DNA of 64,000 nt, taken from the NCBI GenBank assembly GCA_016789865.1, contig JAEUPC010000173.1, positions 28,544 to 92,543 on the forward strand. The letters are read 5' to 3'. Source of the stretch: Rubrivivax sp. Lineage in GTDB: Bacteria > Pseudomonadota > Gammaproteobacteria > Burkholderiales > Burkholderiaceae_C. Positions within the stretch are counted from its first letter, which is position 1. Every line of letters begins with the position of its first letter. A program made the translations under genes and the position numbers. Positions 1-8,586 of this stretch are shown one piece after another. The notes beneath the pieces were generated by a model that made no database searches, was not told where the DNA came from, and saw nothing but the letters and a program-made list of their open reading frames with translations.

Positions 1-345
1 GGCGGCCAGCGCCTTGCGCAGTTGCGCCTCGGCTTGCGCGTACTGCGCGTCGTCGTACAGGCGGATGCCGTCGACCAGCGCGCGTTCGGCCGGGCGCTGC
101 ATGAGCTCGGCCAGCGAGGGAGGTACCAGCGTGGCGGCCGAAGTCGGCGCGTTCGAAGGGCTCGCGCAACCGGCCAGCACCACGCCAGCCAGTGCCGCGA
201 TCGACGAGATGCGTCCCGCCGAACGGCCGAGGGCCTGGCGACCTGCATGGCGCCCGCCGCTGGTGCCCGCCGCGCCCGATGACCGCAGCGGGCGCGGCCC
301 GGTGGCGGCCGGCTCAGGGGTGACGGGCGGTTCGGTTCGCGGCAT
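1..345 (-). CDS. Putative lipoprotein, 3' end outside the window
   Basis: Only the first 115 codons lie in the window. The ATG at 345 opens an unusually long basic, Pro/Gly/Arg-rich N-terminus (about 45 residues), followed by a hydrophobic stretch ending in LAGVVLAGCAS, which reads as a lipoprotein signal with the lipobox Cys near residue 53. After it comes a segment like ALVDGIRLYDDAQYAQAEAQ, which resembles the start of a TPR helix pair. It begins 9 bases after the kinase stop, so it is probably co-transcribed with the kinase and may work with it at the membrane. Function is not recognisable, and a start closer to the signal peptide is possible. Confidence 0.6.
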   Translation of the reverse strand, partial: MPRTEPPVTPEPAATGPRPLRSSGAAGTSGGRHAGRQALGRSAGRISSIAALAGVVLAGCASPSNAPTSAATLVPPSLAELMQRPAERALVDGIRLYDDAQYAQAEAQLRKALAA

Positions 346-354
346 GCGGGTCAC

Positions 355-2517
355 TCACTGCCCGAAGCGGTGCCGCACCCACGCCGGCTTGTCGGCTTGC
401 ACCTGGACGGTCACGGTGATGGGCGGGAAGTCGGCGTTGCGCACCGTGATGACCTGGTTGCCCACCGGCAGCGTGAGCTGGGTGAGCGGGGGGGCAGTGC
501 CCGCCGGCTGGCCGTTGACCTCCACCTGCCCCCAAGGGCTGATGGCCAGCTGCAGCGTGCCCGTGCCGCTGGTGGCCGTTGGTCCGGGGGCCGCGTTGGC
601 CGAGCCGGCACCACCTTGGGCGGCGGCGCGCCGGGCCTGCGTGTCGCGGGACGCGCCCGCACCGGCGGCCGGGTTGCGCGCCCCGGCCGCGGCGGCGCGC
701 GGGGCGGCCGGGCGCGGCTCGGCGGGGCCGGTGGCGGTGGCGGTGGCACCCGTGGCGGGCGCCCGGGTGCCGGGCGTTGGTGCCGGGCCGACGTCTGACC
801 CTGTGATGCCCGCTGGCGCCGAGCCCGTGGCGCCGGGCGCGCCGGAGGCGCCGGTCGCGTTGGCCCCAGGCGAGCCGGTCCCGGCGATGGCCGCTGCCGT
901 TGCGGAGGGCGTGGCCCCCACGACGGGCACGCCGCCGCTGAGCACGATGTCGCCCTCGTGGGCTGCGGCCCCGGGCGCGTGGCCCGCCGCGGGAGTGGTG
1001 GACGCGTCGCGGCCCGACGAGAGGCCCGCCACGGCGGCGCCCGACCCGGAGGGCGCTGCGCGCGCCGCCGCGGCTTCCGAGGCGCCGGACGGCGGCCCGG
1101 CGCGCATCACGACCGCCAGGCCGGCCGCTGCGATGGCCAGCAGGGCCGCCGAGGCGCCGGCCACCGCCCAGGGCCAGCGGCGCGCGGCCGGGCGCTGGGT
1201 GGCCTTCTTGAGCCGGCGCGCCTCGGCGCGCTCTTCCTTCGACGGGGCGGCCGCCCGGGGCTGGTCGAACCAGGTGCGGATGTCGGCGGCCATCTCGCTG
1301 GCCGTGGCATAGCGCGCCTCGGCGTCGCGGGCCATGGCGCGCGCGGCGATGGCCGACAGGGCCTCGGGCACGCCGGAGCGGATGAGGTGTGCGGGGGCCG
1401 GGTGGTTGGTGAGCACCGCGGTGGTGATCTGCTCTACCGAATCGCCGCCAAACGCGCGCCGGCCCGACAGCAGCTCGTAGAACACCACGCCCAGCGAGTA
1501 GATATCGGTGCGCGCATCGACCTCCTTGCCCAGCAGCTGCTCGGGCGCCAGGTAGTGCGGCGAGCCGGCCACCGTGCCCTGCAGCGCCGCCGGCACGGCG
1601 CGGCCGTGGGCGACCCGCGCGATGCCGAAGTCGAGCACCTTGGGTTTGTCGCTGCCGGTGATGAAGATGTTGCCCGGCTTGATGTCGCAATGCACGACGC
1701 CGCGGGCGTGCGCGTAGGCCAGGGCGTCGGCCACGCGCCGCACCAGTTGTGCAGCCACCGCCGGCCCCGGGCGCCAGCCCTCCTGCAGGCGCTGGCGCAG
1801 GTCCTTGCCCTGCAGCCGCTCCATGGCCAGGTAGACGCCTTGCGGCGACAGGCCGGCATCGTGCACGGTGACGATGTGCGGGTGCGACAGCCCGGCCACG
1901 GCGCGCGCCTCGTTGAGGAACAGCCGGTCCAGCGCGCTGCGTGTGCGCGGGTCGGACTCGAACTGCAGCGTCTTGATGGCCACCGTGCGCCCCAGCAGCG
2001 GGTCCCAGGCCTCGTGCACCTGACCGAGGCCGCCCAGGCCGAGCGCGCGCTTCAGGGCATAACGGCCGACCTGCGCGATGGTCGGCTGGTCGGCCATCGG
2101 CAGCGATTCGTCATCGGCGGCCGGTTCGGGCGCCGGCTTGGGGGTCGGGCCACCGAGGAAGGGCGGCAGCTCGGCCGCCGGATGCGGCTCGAACGGGCCG
2201 GCCGGGGCGGCGTCGATCTCCGGCGGAACCGAGTCGTCCACCGCCGGCAGCGGGGGCATTGCCACTGCAGAAGGCCGGGGCCGCGAGGGCGGGGTGCGCG
2301 GTGGTTCGGGCAGGTCCGGCGGCAGCGAATCGAATGTCAGCGAATCCGGGGGCAGCGAATCGGGCGGCTGCGAATCCGGTGGCAGCGAGTCGGGCGAGTC
2401 CGACGCCGGCAGCGGCACGGCCGCCTCCACCCCCGGTGGCAGCGAAGCCACGGTGGCGGCGAACTCGGAGTCCGCCCCCTCCTTGCGAGGCAGGCGCTTG
2501 AACAGGGTGAGTGCCAC
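355..2517 (-). CDS. Membrane Ser/Thr protein kinase with C-terminal PEGA domain
   Basis: A 720-residue Hanks-type kinase. Residues 1-150 are Pro/Ser/Asp-rich and likely disordered. The kinase domain (about 151-417) has the P-loop GLGGLGQV, VAIK with Lys182, catalytic HCDIKPGN (276-283), DFG (296-298) and an APE-type site, so it should be active. A single membrane span (about 450-471) is followed by a long Ala/Pro/Gly-rich linker and a C-terminal PEGA-like domain (about the last 70 residues) expected outside the inner membrane. I chose the GTG at 2517 because it lies 11 bases after the aminotransferase stop; no strong ribosome site is visible. Substrates are unknown. The domain order is the PknB-like layout with PEGA in place of PASTA. 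Confidence 0.85.
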   Translation of the reverse strand: MALTLFKRLPRKEGADSEFAATVASLPPGVEAAVPLPASDSPDSLPPDSQPPDSLPPDSLTFDSLPPDLPEPPRTPPSRPRPSAVAMPPLPAVDDSVPPEIDAAPAGPFEPHPAAELPPFLGGPTPKPAPEPAADDESLPMADQPTIAQVGRYALKRALGLGGLGQVHEAWDPLLGRTVAIKTLQFESDPRTRSALDRLFLNEARAVAGLSHPHIVTVHDAGLSPQGVYLAMERLQGKDLRQRLQEGWRPGPAVAAQLVRRVADALAYAHARGVVHCDIKPGNIFITGSDKPKVLDFGIARVAHGRAVPAALQGTVAGSPHYLAPEQLLGKEVDARTDIYSLGVVFYELLSGRRAFGGDSVEQITTAVLTNHPAPAHLIRSGVPEALSAIAARAMARDAEARYATASEMAADIRTWFDQPRAAAPSKEERAEARRLKKATQRPAARRWPWAVAGASAALLAIAAAGLAVVMRAGPPSGASEAAAARAAPSGSGAAVAGLSSGRDASTTPAAGHAPGAAAHEGDIVLSGGVPVVGATPSATAAAIAGTGSPGANATGASGAPGATGSAPAGITGSDVGPAPTPGTRAPATGATATATGPAEPRPAAPRAAAAGARNPAAGAGASRDTQARRAAAQGGAGSANAAPGPTATSGTGTLQLAISPWGQVEVNGQPAGTAPPLTQLTLPVGNQVITVRNADFPPITVTVQVQADKPAWVRHRFGQ
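2308..2400 (-). repeat. Degenerate 15-bp coding repeat (PDSLP units) in the kinase N-terminus
   Basis: Within the kinase N-terminus the DNA repeats a unit of about 15 bases encoding variants of PDSLP/PDSQP: residues 40-70 read as DSPDSLPP, DSQPP, DSLPP, DSLTF, DSLPPD. The repeat is in frame and imperfect. It probably forms a flexible acidic Pro-rich tether or phospho-acceptor stretch ahead of the kinase domain, and it is a likely site of copy-number change between strains. Confidence 0.7.
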
Positions 2518-2528
2518 GGGCGGGCAGC

Positions 2529-3770
2529 TTACGACGTCGGGGCGCGGGCCGGCGCCGAAAAACGCGGGATTGAACTGCCAAGTTCGCGCGCCAGCCGGTC
2601 CACGGCCGTGCGCAGCTCGTCCATCGAGCCGGCGTACGACAGGCGCAGGTAGCGCTCGGCGGCGGCCGGCCCGAAGTCGCGGCCCGGGGTCAGCGCGACA
2701 TGGGCCTGGCGCGTCATGCGGCGGCAGAAGTCCCAGCTGCTGGGGTCGTGGGCGCTGCAGTCGGCCCAGGCGTAGAAGGCGCCGTCGGGTACCACGGGCA
2801 CGCGCAGCCCGAGCGAGTCCAGCGCCGGCACGATGAAGTCGCGCCGGCGCTGCAGCTCGCCGCGGCGCTGCTCGCACTGGGCCAGCGCCGCGGGCTCGAA
2901 GCAGGCCAGCGCCGCCTCCTGCGCCAGCGTGCTGGGGCAGATGTACAGGTTCTGCGCCAGCCGCTCCACCGCCGGCACCAGCGCCTGGGGCAGCACCAGC
3001 CAGCCCAGCCGCCAGCCGGTCATGCTGAAGTACTTGGAGAAGCTGTTGATCGAGAGGAGGTGCTCGCCGGCGGGGTCGTGCGCAAGCGCGCTGGCGCCGA
3101 ACCGCGCGTCGTAGCTCAGGCCGAGGTAGATCTCGTCGACCAGCGTCACGCCGCCGCGGCGGCGGACCTCCTCGACGATGGCGCCCATCACTTGCGGTGC
3201 GATGCTGGTGCCGGTGGGGTTGCCGGGCGAGGCGAGCAGCACGCCGCGGGTGGCCGGGCTCCAGTGGCGCGCCACGTCCTCGGCGCTGAGCTGGAAGCGC
3301 TGCGCAGGCCCGGCCGGGATGAGCCGCGCCGTCGCGTCGGCCGCAGCGACGAAGTGGCGGTTGCACGGGTAGCTGGGGTCGGGCAGCAGCACCTCGTCGC
3401 CGGCCTGGAACAGCGCCAGGCAAGCCAGTTGCAGGCCCGCCGAGGCGCCGGCCGTGACGACGATGCGCTCTGGAGCAACGGCAAGGCCGAAGCGTGTGCC
3501 GTACCAGCGCGCAATGGCCTGCCGCAGCGGCGCGATTCCGGTGGCCTGCGTGTACGGCAGCGTGCGGCCGGCCACCACGCGGGCGGCGGCGGCGAGCGCC
3601 GCGTCGGGGGCGCCGAAGTCGGGCTCGCCGATGTTCAGGAAGACCATCGGCTGGCCGCCGCGCGCCGGGTCGCACTCTGCGCTGGCGGCGATGGCGAAGG
3701 CCTCCTTGGCCAGCTCCATCACGTAGAAGGGCTCGATGCGATCGACGCGGGCGGCAGTGCGCAAGGTCAT
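2529..3770 (-). CDS. PLP-dependent class I/II aminotransferase
   Basis: A 413-residue fold-type I aminotransferase. Visible cofactor residues are SPGNPTG (181-187, Asn184), VDEIYLGLSY (Asp212, Tyr215) and the Schiff-base Lys246 in SFSKYFSMTGWRLGW, followed by the phosphate-binding Arg. The N-terminal NIGEPDFG is typical of aspartate/aromatic aminotransferase-like enzymes. It follows nusB and precedes the kinase, an aminotransferase position common beside ribH-nusB in Burkholderiales. Substrate cannot be read from sequence. The start is the ATG before TLRTAARVDRIEPFYVM, without a clear Shine-Dalgarno. Confidence 0.85.
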   Translation of the reverse strand: MTLRTAARVDRIEPFYVMELAKEAFAIAASAECDPARGGQPMVFLNIGEPDFGAPDAALAAAARVVAGRTLPYTQATGIAPLRQAIARWYGTRFGLAVAPERIVVTAGASAGLQLACLALFQAGDEVLLPDPSYPCNRHFVAAADATARLIPAGPAQRFQLSAEDVARHWSPATRGVLLASPGNPTGTSIAPQVMGAIVEEVRRRGGVTLVDEIYLGLSYDARFGASALAHDPAGEHLLSINSFSKYFSMTGWRLGWLVLPQALVPAVERLAQNLYICPSTLAQEAALACFEPAALAQCEQRRGELQRRRDFIVPALDSLGLRVPVVPDGAFYAWADCSAHDPSSWDFCRRMTRQAHVALTPGRDFGPAAAERYLRLSYAGSMDELRTAVDRLARELGSSIPRFSAPARAPTS

Positions 3771-3856
3771 CGGGAGGAACTCGGGGCGGCGACGACCTTG
3801 GCGCGGGGCGGTCGGCGGGGTGGCTCGCGGGCAGCTGTCGGGAGGCTGGCGGGCCG

Positions 3857-4405
3857 CTAGCGGCCCGCCGGGGCGCGCCGGCGCGCGGCCACCTCGGCCG
3901 CACGCAGATCGGCAGCGGTCTTGTCGAGCACGCCGTTGACGTACTTGTGGCCGTCGGTGCCGCCGAAGGCCTTGGCCAGCTCGACCGCCTCGTTGATGAC
4001 GACGCGGTACGGCACGTCCAGGCAATGGGTGAGCTCGTAGGCGCCGATCAGCAGCACCGCATGCTCCACCGGCGACAGTTGCGCGGTCGGGCGGTCGACG
4101 TGGCGCGCGATGGCCGCGTCGAGTGCGGCCGCTTCGGCGATGCCGCCGTGTACCAGCGCGTCGAGGTGGGCGCGGTCGGCACGTTCGAAGTCCTGCTGTT
4201 CGCGCAGCGTGGCCAGCACGTCCTCGGCGCCGTGGCCGGCGAGCAGCCACTGGTACAGCCCCTGCACGGCGAACTCACGCGCACGGCGTCGCGGGTTGCG
4301 GCCGCTGGGGGGGCGCGCCGGCCGGGGGGGTGGGGCACTCTCGGGCCCGGCGCGGGCATCACCTTCCTCGCAGGGCGCCGCCGTGGCGGCCACCTTGCCG
4401 GTCAC
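3857..4405 (-). CDS. nusB: Transcription antitermination factor NusB
   Basis: A 182-residue NusB. The fold begins after about 40 basic/Pro-rich residues at [17 protein letters not shown]. It carries the conserved [16 protein letters not shown] and the C-terminal signature [19 protein letters not shown] followed by YVNGVLDK. It binds boxA RNA with NusE (S10) for rRNA antitermination. The likely start is a GTG at 4405 overlapping the ribH stop (GTGA), so translation is coupled to ribH, the usual ribH-nusB arrangement. The basic extension is longer than in the E. coli protein (139 residues). Confidence 0.93.
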   Translation of the reverse strand: MTGKVAATAAPCEEGDARAGPESAPPPRPARPPSGRNPRRRAREFAVQGLYQWLLAGHGAEDVLATLREQQDFERADRAHLDALVHGGIAEAAALDAAIARHVDRPTAQLSPVEHAVLLIGAYELTHCLDVPYRVVINEAVELAKAFGGTDGHKYVNGVLDKTAADLRAAEVAARRRAPAGR

Positions 4406-4866
4406 GACAGCTCTTCCAGGAGGTTGGCCATCTCCACTGCCACGCGCGCGGCGTCGCGCCCCTTCTCCTCGGCGCGCGCCCAGGCCTGGGCCTCGGTTTC
4501 GCAGGTGAGGATGGCGTTGGCCACCGGCACGCCATGGTCCAGTGCGACGCGCGCGACGCCGGCGCTGCTCTCGTTGGCGACGAGTTCGAAGTGATACGTC
4601 TCGCCGCGGATCACGCAGCCGATGGCGATGAGCGCGTCGTAGTCGCCCGAGTCGGCCATGACCTTGAGCGCCACCGGGATCTCCAGCGCCCCGGGCACGG
4701 TGACGTGGCGGATGTCGCCCTCTTCGACCTCGAGGCGGTCGAGTTCGGACAGGCAGGCCTTGACGCTGGCGGCAGTGAGCGCTTCGTTGAAGCGGGCGCG
4801 CACGATGCCGATGCTCAGGCCGGCACCGTCGAGCTCGCCGTTTGTGCCTTTGTCGGCGCCTTGCAT
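4402..4866 (-). CDS. ribH: 6,7-dimethyl-8-ribityllumazine synthase
   Basis: A 154-residue lumazine synthase, the normal length. It condenses the ribityl pyrimidinedione with dihydroxybutanone phosphate in the penultimate step of riboflavin synthesis. Diagnostic motifs are IVRARFNE near the N-terminus, the [11 protein letters not shown] helix and [14 protein letters not shown], which holds the catalytic His. It lies between ribBA (45-base gap) and nusB (4-base overlap). Confidence 0.96.
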   Translation of the reverse strand: MQGADKGTNGELDGAGLSIGIVRARFNEALTAASVKACLSELDRLEVEEGDIRHVTVPGALEIPVALKVMADSGDYDALIAIGCVIRGETYHFELVANESSAGVARVALDHGVPVANAILTCETEAQAWARAEEKGRDAARVAVEMANLLEELS

Positions 4867-4911
4867 CGCAATTCCTTCGCAGTCTTGGGTGTCGCTGGCG
4901 CGCTTGCCGCG

Positions 4912-6015
4912 TCAGGCGGCGGCCCGGTAACCCGTGATCTCGAGCCCGTAGCCGGCCATGCTGGGCATGCGCCGCGGGCTGCCCAGCAGCTGCATGCGGC
5001 GCACGCCGAGGTCGCGCAGCACCTGCGCACCGATGCCGTAGACGCGCAGGTCCTGCGGCTGCGGCCGGCTGCCGGCGTTGCGCGACCGCTCGGCCGCGGG
5101 CAGCAGCTGCTGCCACAGCGCGGCGGCTTCGTGCCCGCAGTTGAGCAGCACGGCCACACCGCGCGTGCCTTCGCGCAGCGTGGCCAGCGCCTTGGGCAGC
5201 GGCCAGGTGTGGCCGGGGCTCGACGCATCGAGCAGGTCCAGTGCGGTGAACGGTTCGTGCACGCGCACGGGCACCTCGTCGTCGGCACCCCAGCGGCCAT
5301 GCGTGAGAGCGATGTGCACGCCACCGCCCTTGTCGCGGTAGATGCGCCCGGCGAAGCTGCCGTGCGGGGTGTCGAAACGGCGCTCGCCGACGCACTCGAT
5401 CAGCGTCTCGTGGCGCAGGCGGTGGCCGATGAGGTCGGCGATGGTGCCGATCTTCAGGCCGTGCTCGCGCGCGAAGACCTCGAGGTCGGGCAGGCGCGCC
5501 ATCGTGCCGTCGTCCTTCATGATCTCGCAGATCACGGCCGCGGGCGTGAGGCCGGCCAGTGCCGCGAGGTCGCAGCCGGCCTCGGTGTGGCCGGCGCGCA
5601 TCAGCACACCGCCGTCCTGGGCCTGCAGCGGAAAGACGTGGCCGGGTTGCACCAGGTCGCTGGGCCGGGCGTCGCGTGCCACGGCCGCCTGCACGGTGCG
5701 CGCGCGGTCGGCCGCGCTGATGCCGGTGGTGACGCCGCTGGCCGCCTCGATCGACACGGTGAACGCGGTGCCATGCTGGGTGCCGTTGCGCGCCGCCATC
5801 GGCGGCAGCTGCAGCCGCTCGCAGCGCTCGCGTGTCAGCGTCAGGCAGATCAGGCCGCGCGCATGCCGGGCCATGAAGTTGATCGCCTCGGGCGAGACAT
5901 GCTCGGCGGCCAGCACGACATCACCTTCGTTCTCGCGGTCTTCCTCGTCGACAAGGACGACCATGCGGCCGGCGGCGATCTCGGCCACCAACTCGGGAAC
6001 GGGAGCGATCGGCAT
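4912..6015 (-). CDS. ribBA: 3,4-dihydroxy-2-butanone 4-phosphate synthase with degenerate GTP cyclohydrolase II-like domain
   Basis: A 367-residue RibBA-type protein. Residues 1 to about 205 are a complete RibB domain with the acidic [17 protein letters not shown] loop, HARGLICL and GHVFPLQAQ...RAGHTEA, so dihydroxybutanone phosphate synthesis is expected. The C-terminal half aligns in outline with GTP cyclohydrolase II, but where a working enzyme has the zinc ligands Cys-x10-Cys-x-Cys this protein reads [16 protein letters not shown], with no Cys. The second activity is probably lost, and a separate RibA would be needed. The ATG at 6015 starts at [16 protein letters not shown], the usual RibB beginning. 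Confidence 0.9.
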   Translation of the reverse strand: MPIAPVPELVAEIAAGRMVVLVDEEDRENEGDVVLAAEHVSPEAINFMARHARGLICLTLTRERCERLQLPPMAARNGTQHGTAFTVSIEAASGVTTGISAADRARTVQAAVARDARPSDLVQPGHVFPLQAQDGGVLMRAGHTEAGCDLAALAGLTPAAVICEIMKDDGTMARLPDLEVFAREHGLKIGTIADLIGHRLRHETLIECVGERRFDTPHGSFAGRIYRDKGGGVHIALTHGRWGADDEVPVRVHEPFTALDLLDASSPGHTWPLPKALATLREGTRGVAVLLNCGHEAAALWQQLLPAAERSRNAGSRPQPQDLRVYGIGAQVLRDLGVRRMQLLGSPRRMPSMAGYGLEITGYRAAA

Positions 6016-6183
6016 GCCTGGGATTGTAGGTGGCGGGCTGCGTGCGCCTCTGGGAGAGGCGCGCCGCGAGACCGTGCTTGGGGTGTCGGGGGCTGCGGCG
6101 ATCGAAACGGCCGCGCTTGGGGCCACTTGCGGCCCCTGACTGGCACCATACGGCCCCTTGCTGCGTTGCCCGAGCCAGCGCGG

Positions 6184-7329
6184 TCAGAACGCCCCGCGCC
6201 CGGGTGGGCGCGCGCGCACGCGCAGGTCGTCTCCGACGAGGCCGATGTCGACGAAGCGGAAGGCCAGCGCCTGGCCGAGTTCGGTGAGCGGCCCGAAGGT
6301 GGCCATCTCGCGGCCCAGGCCGATGAGCCTGGGCGCCAGGTAGACCAGCAGTTCATCAACCAGGCCGGCACGCAGCAGCGAAGCGTTCAGCTTGTGCCCG
6401 GCCTCGACGTGCAGCTCGTTGATGCCGCGTTCGGCCAGGTCGTCCAGCATCGCCGCGAGATCGACCTTGCCCAAGGGGGCGGGCAGCAAGCGCAGGTCGA
6501 CCCCGCCACCGGCTTCAAGCGCGGAACGGCCGGCGCCTGCGCCGTCGGCGGCATAGAGCCACACGCGGCCCGGTGGCTGCAGGATGCGCGCGCCGGGCGG
6601 GGTCTGCAGGCGTGAGTCGACGACCACGCGCTGCGGCTGCACCACGGTGGGAACGTCACGCACGTCCAGGCGCGGGTCGTCTTCCAGCACGGTGCCGATG
6701 CCGGTGAGCACGGCGCCCGCCCGCTTGCGCCAGGCGTGACCATCGGCGCGCGCCGCGGGCCCGGTGATCCACTGGCTGGCGCCGTTTTCGAGCGCGGTGC
6801 GGCCGTCCAGCGACGCCGCGATCTTCATGCGCAGCCACGGCCGCCGGCGCACCATGCGCGACAGGAAGCCGATGTTCAGTTCGCGGGCGGCCATCGCCAA
6901 CCCGCTGGCGGGGTCGAGCAGCGCCACTGCGATGCCCGCGGCACGCAGGCGCTCGATGCCGCGGCCGTCCACCTGTTCGAACGGGTCGCGCAGCGCGATG
7001 ACCACGCGCGCCACGCCGGCGGCGATCAGTGCGTCGCAGCACGGCGGCGTGCGGCCGTGGTGCGCGCAGGGCTCCAGCGTCACCCAGGCCGTGGCCCCGC
7101 GCGGGTCGTGCCCGCGCGATGCAGCATCGCGCAGCGCCACGACTTCCGCATGCGCCTGGCCGGCACGCTGGGTGGCGCCAAGGCCCAGCAGCGTGCCGTC
7201 GGCGCGGCCGAGGATGCAGCCGACGCGCGGGTTCGGCTCCGAGACGCCGATCGCCGACTCGGCCAGCGCGAGCGCCTCGGCGAGCCGCGCTTCGTCCAGC
7301 GGGGACGGGGTGTCGGCCGTCGTCGTCAT
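6184..7329 (-). CDS. ribD: Riboflavin biosynthesis bifunctional deaminase/reductase RibD
   Basis: A 381-residue RibD. The N-terminal cytidine-deaminase-like domain has the zinc motifs HAEVVAL and PCAHHGRTPPC. The C-terminal reductase domain includes RPWLRMKIAASLDGRTA and a late HVEAGHKLNASLL segment. It performs the second and third steps of the pyrimidine branch of riboflavin synthesis. It lies upstream of ribBA across a 168-base gap where many relatives carry riboflavin synthase (ribE); no such gene is present. No FMN riboswitch is visible in that gap or upstream. Confidence 0.94.
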   Translation of the reverse strand: MTTTADTPSPLDEARLAEALALAESAIGVSEPNPRVGCILGRADGTLLGLGATQRAGQAHAEVVALRDAASRGHDPRGATAWVTLEPCAHHGRTPPCCDALIAAGVARVVIALRDPFEQVDGRGIERLRAAGIAVALLDPASGLAMAARELNIGFLSRMVRRRPWLRMKIAASLDGRTALENGASQWITGPAARADGHAWRKRAGAVLTGIGTVLEDDPRLDVRDVPTVVQPQRVVVDSRLQTPPGARILQPPGRVWLYAADGAGAGRSALEAGGGVDLRLLPAPLGKVDLAAMLDDLAERGINELHVEAGHKLNASLLRAGLVDELLVYLAPRLIGLGREMATFGPLTELGQALAFRFVDIGLVGDDLRVRARPPGRGAF

Positions 7330-7425
7330 GCTGCGCAGTCTAGGGGCCGGCCGCAGCGGGGTGCACGGCGGTGTCGTGCCGGGCACGGCCGCCGCGCACC
7401 AGCCGCGGCGGCGCAAGGTGGCCGC

Positions 7426-8586
7426 TCAGGGTGCGGGCTGATGCCCGAAGGTCGTCGGGGCCGGGCAGGTGTGCGGTGTGATGCCGTCGCCGGCGCGGAT
7501 GACGATCATGTTCTGGTTGCCCAGCGGGGTGTTCACGCTCGTGTAGGTGGCTGGGGCGCGGATGCGGCAGACCTTGCGGTTGGCGGTCGCGGCGTCGCTG
7601 AGGTAGGCGCCCGAGGCCGAGAAAGGCGTGGCCACCGGCATGTACGGGGCGCCCCGCATCTGCAGCGTGCCCGACCAGGCGAACTGGGGCGTGCTCAACG
7701 AGTTCACCGGCACCAGGCAGAAGAACACCGCCAGCTTGAATGGCGACACGGGGTTGAGGTTGGCGTCGGCATAGCCGTGCAGGCAGCTGCGGGTGCCCGT
7801 CAGCACGGCCGGTGCGGTCTGCACGACCTCGGCCTCCACGGTGCCGGGCACGTCGCTGTTGGGGTTGTGCACCGAGGCGGTGGTGGGCGGGTTCGTCAGG
7901 TCGAAGCGGATGAACCCCCAGATCAGCTGGTACTGCTGTGTGCCGACGCAGGAAACGAGGTCGGTGAACTGCAGGACGGAGTTGTCCGTCACGGTGGTGG
8001 CACACACGGCGGTCACGACGCCGGTGGTGTTGTTGAACAGCCAGGCCGCGCCGGTGCCGCCCGGGGGCACGAAGCCGGTGGTGCCGTCACCGAAGTTCTT
8101 GGCCTGGGGCGGAATGCCGCGGCTGCGGCCTTCGGGGTTCTGGACGCCGCCCGAGCCCGCCGGCGGCGCCACCAGCGAGGCGGCCAGCTCGGGCGCGATG
8201 CGGGCCATCGAACTGACCAGGCGCACGTTTTGCGGCTCGCCCTTGCGGTCGCTCCAGGCGACATCGATCACCAGGGTCTTGTCGCTGGCCACCCCGGCCG
8301 GTGTGAGGGTGCCGGTCACCGCGTAGGTGGTGTTGGTGGTGTAGCCCACCACGTTGGTGGCCCCGAAGCCGGCCTTGGCGTCAAACGCGGCCAGGTCGCC
8401 GAAGATGCGGAACTTCTCCACTTCCTCCTGGGCGATGCGCGTGGCCTCGCTGCGCTGCTTGGACAGGTCGGCATTGCCACGCAGCGTGCCCTGCAGGCCG
8501 ACGACGCCGAGCATGCCGAAGGCCATCACGGCCATCGCCACCAGGGCCTCGATGAGCGAGACGCCGCGCTTGCGTGTGCACATCAT
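7426..8586 (-). CDS. pilV: Type IV pilus minor pilin PilV-like
   Basis: A 386-residue prepilin-like protein. The short basic leader ends in RG before a VSLIEALVAMAVMAFGMLG hydrophobic helix with the invariant Glu at mature position 5, the class III signal cleaved by PilD. The body is Gly/Thr-rich with scattered Cys. It is longer than a typical PilV (about 170-200 residues), so the C-terminal half may be a lineage-specific surface domain. The ATG overlaps the pilX stop (ATGA), showing coupling within the pilin operon. Confidence 0.75.
   Translation of the reverse strand: MMCTRKRGVSLIEALVAMAVMAFGMLGVVGLQGTLRGNADLSKQRSEATRIAQEEVEKFRIFGDLAAFDAKAGFGATNVVGYTTNTTYAVTGTLTPAGVASDKTLVIDVAWSDRKGEPQNVRLVSSMARIAPELAASLVAPPAGSGGVQNPEGRSRGIPPQAKNFGDGTTGFVPPGGTGAAWLFNNTTGVVTAVCATTVTDNSVLQFTDLVSCVGTQQYQLIWGFIRFDLTNPPTTASVHNPNSDVPGTVEAEVVQTAPAVLTGTRSCLHGYADANLNPVSPFKLAVFFCLVPVNSLSTPQFAWSGTLQMRGAPYMPVATPFSASGAYLSDAATANRKVCRIRAPATYTSVNTPLGNQNMIVIRAGDGITPHTCPAPTTFGHQPAP

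Noticed and set aside
14-1312. Long plus-strand open frame (432 codons) opposite the kinase C-terminus
   Set aside because: It is the antisense of the lipoprotein and kinase linker in Ala/Pro/Gly-rich DNA; composition is low complexity and no domain or ribosome site is visible. High GC makes such antisense frames common.
6138-6165. Sigma-54 promoter (TGGCAC ... TTGC)
   Set aside because: The GG-to-GC distance is 16 rather than 10 bases, and it points into the ribD terminator region.
6016-6183. FMN riboswitch upstream of ribBA
   Set aside because: None of the conserved FMN riboswitch core is present on the minus strand here; only ordinary GC-rich sequence is seen.
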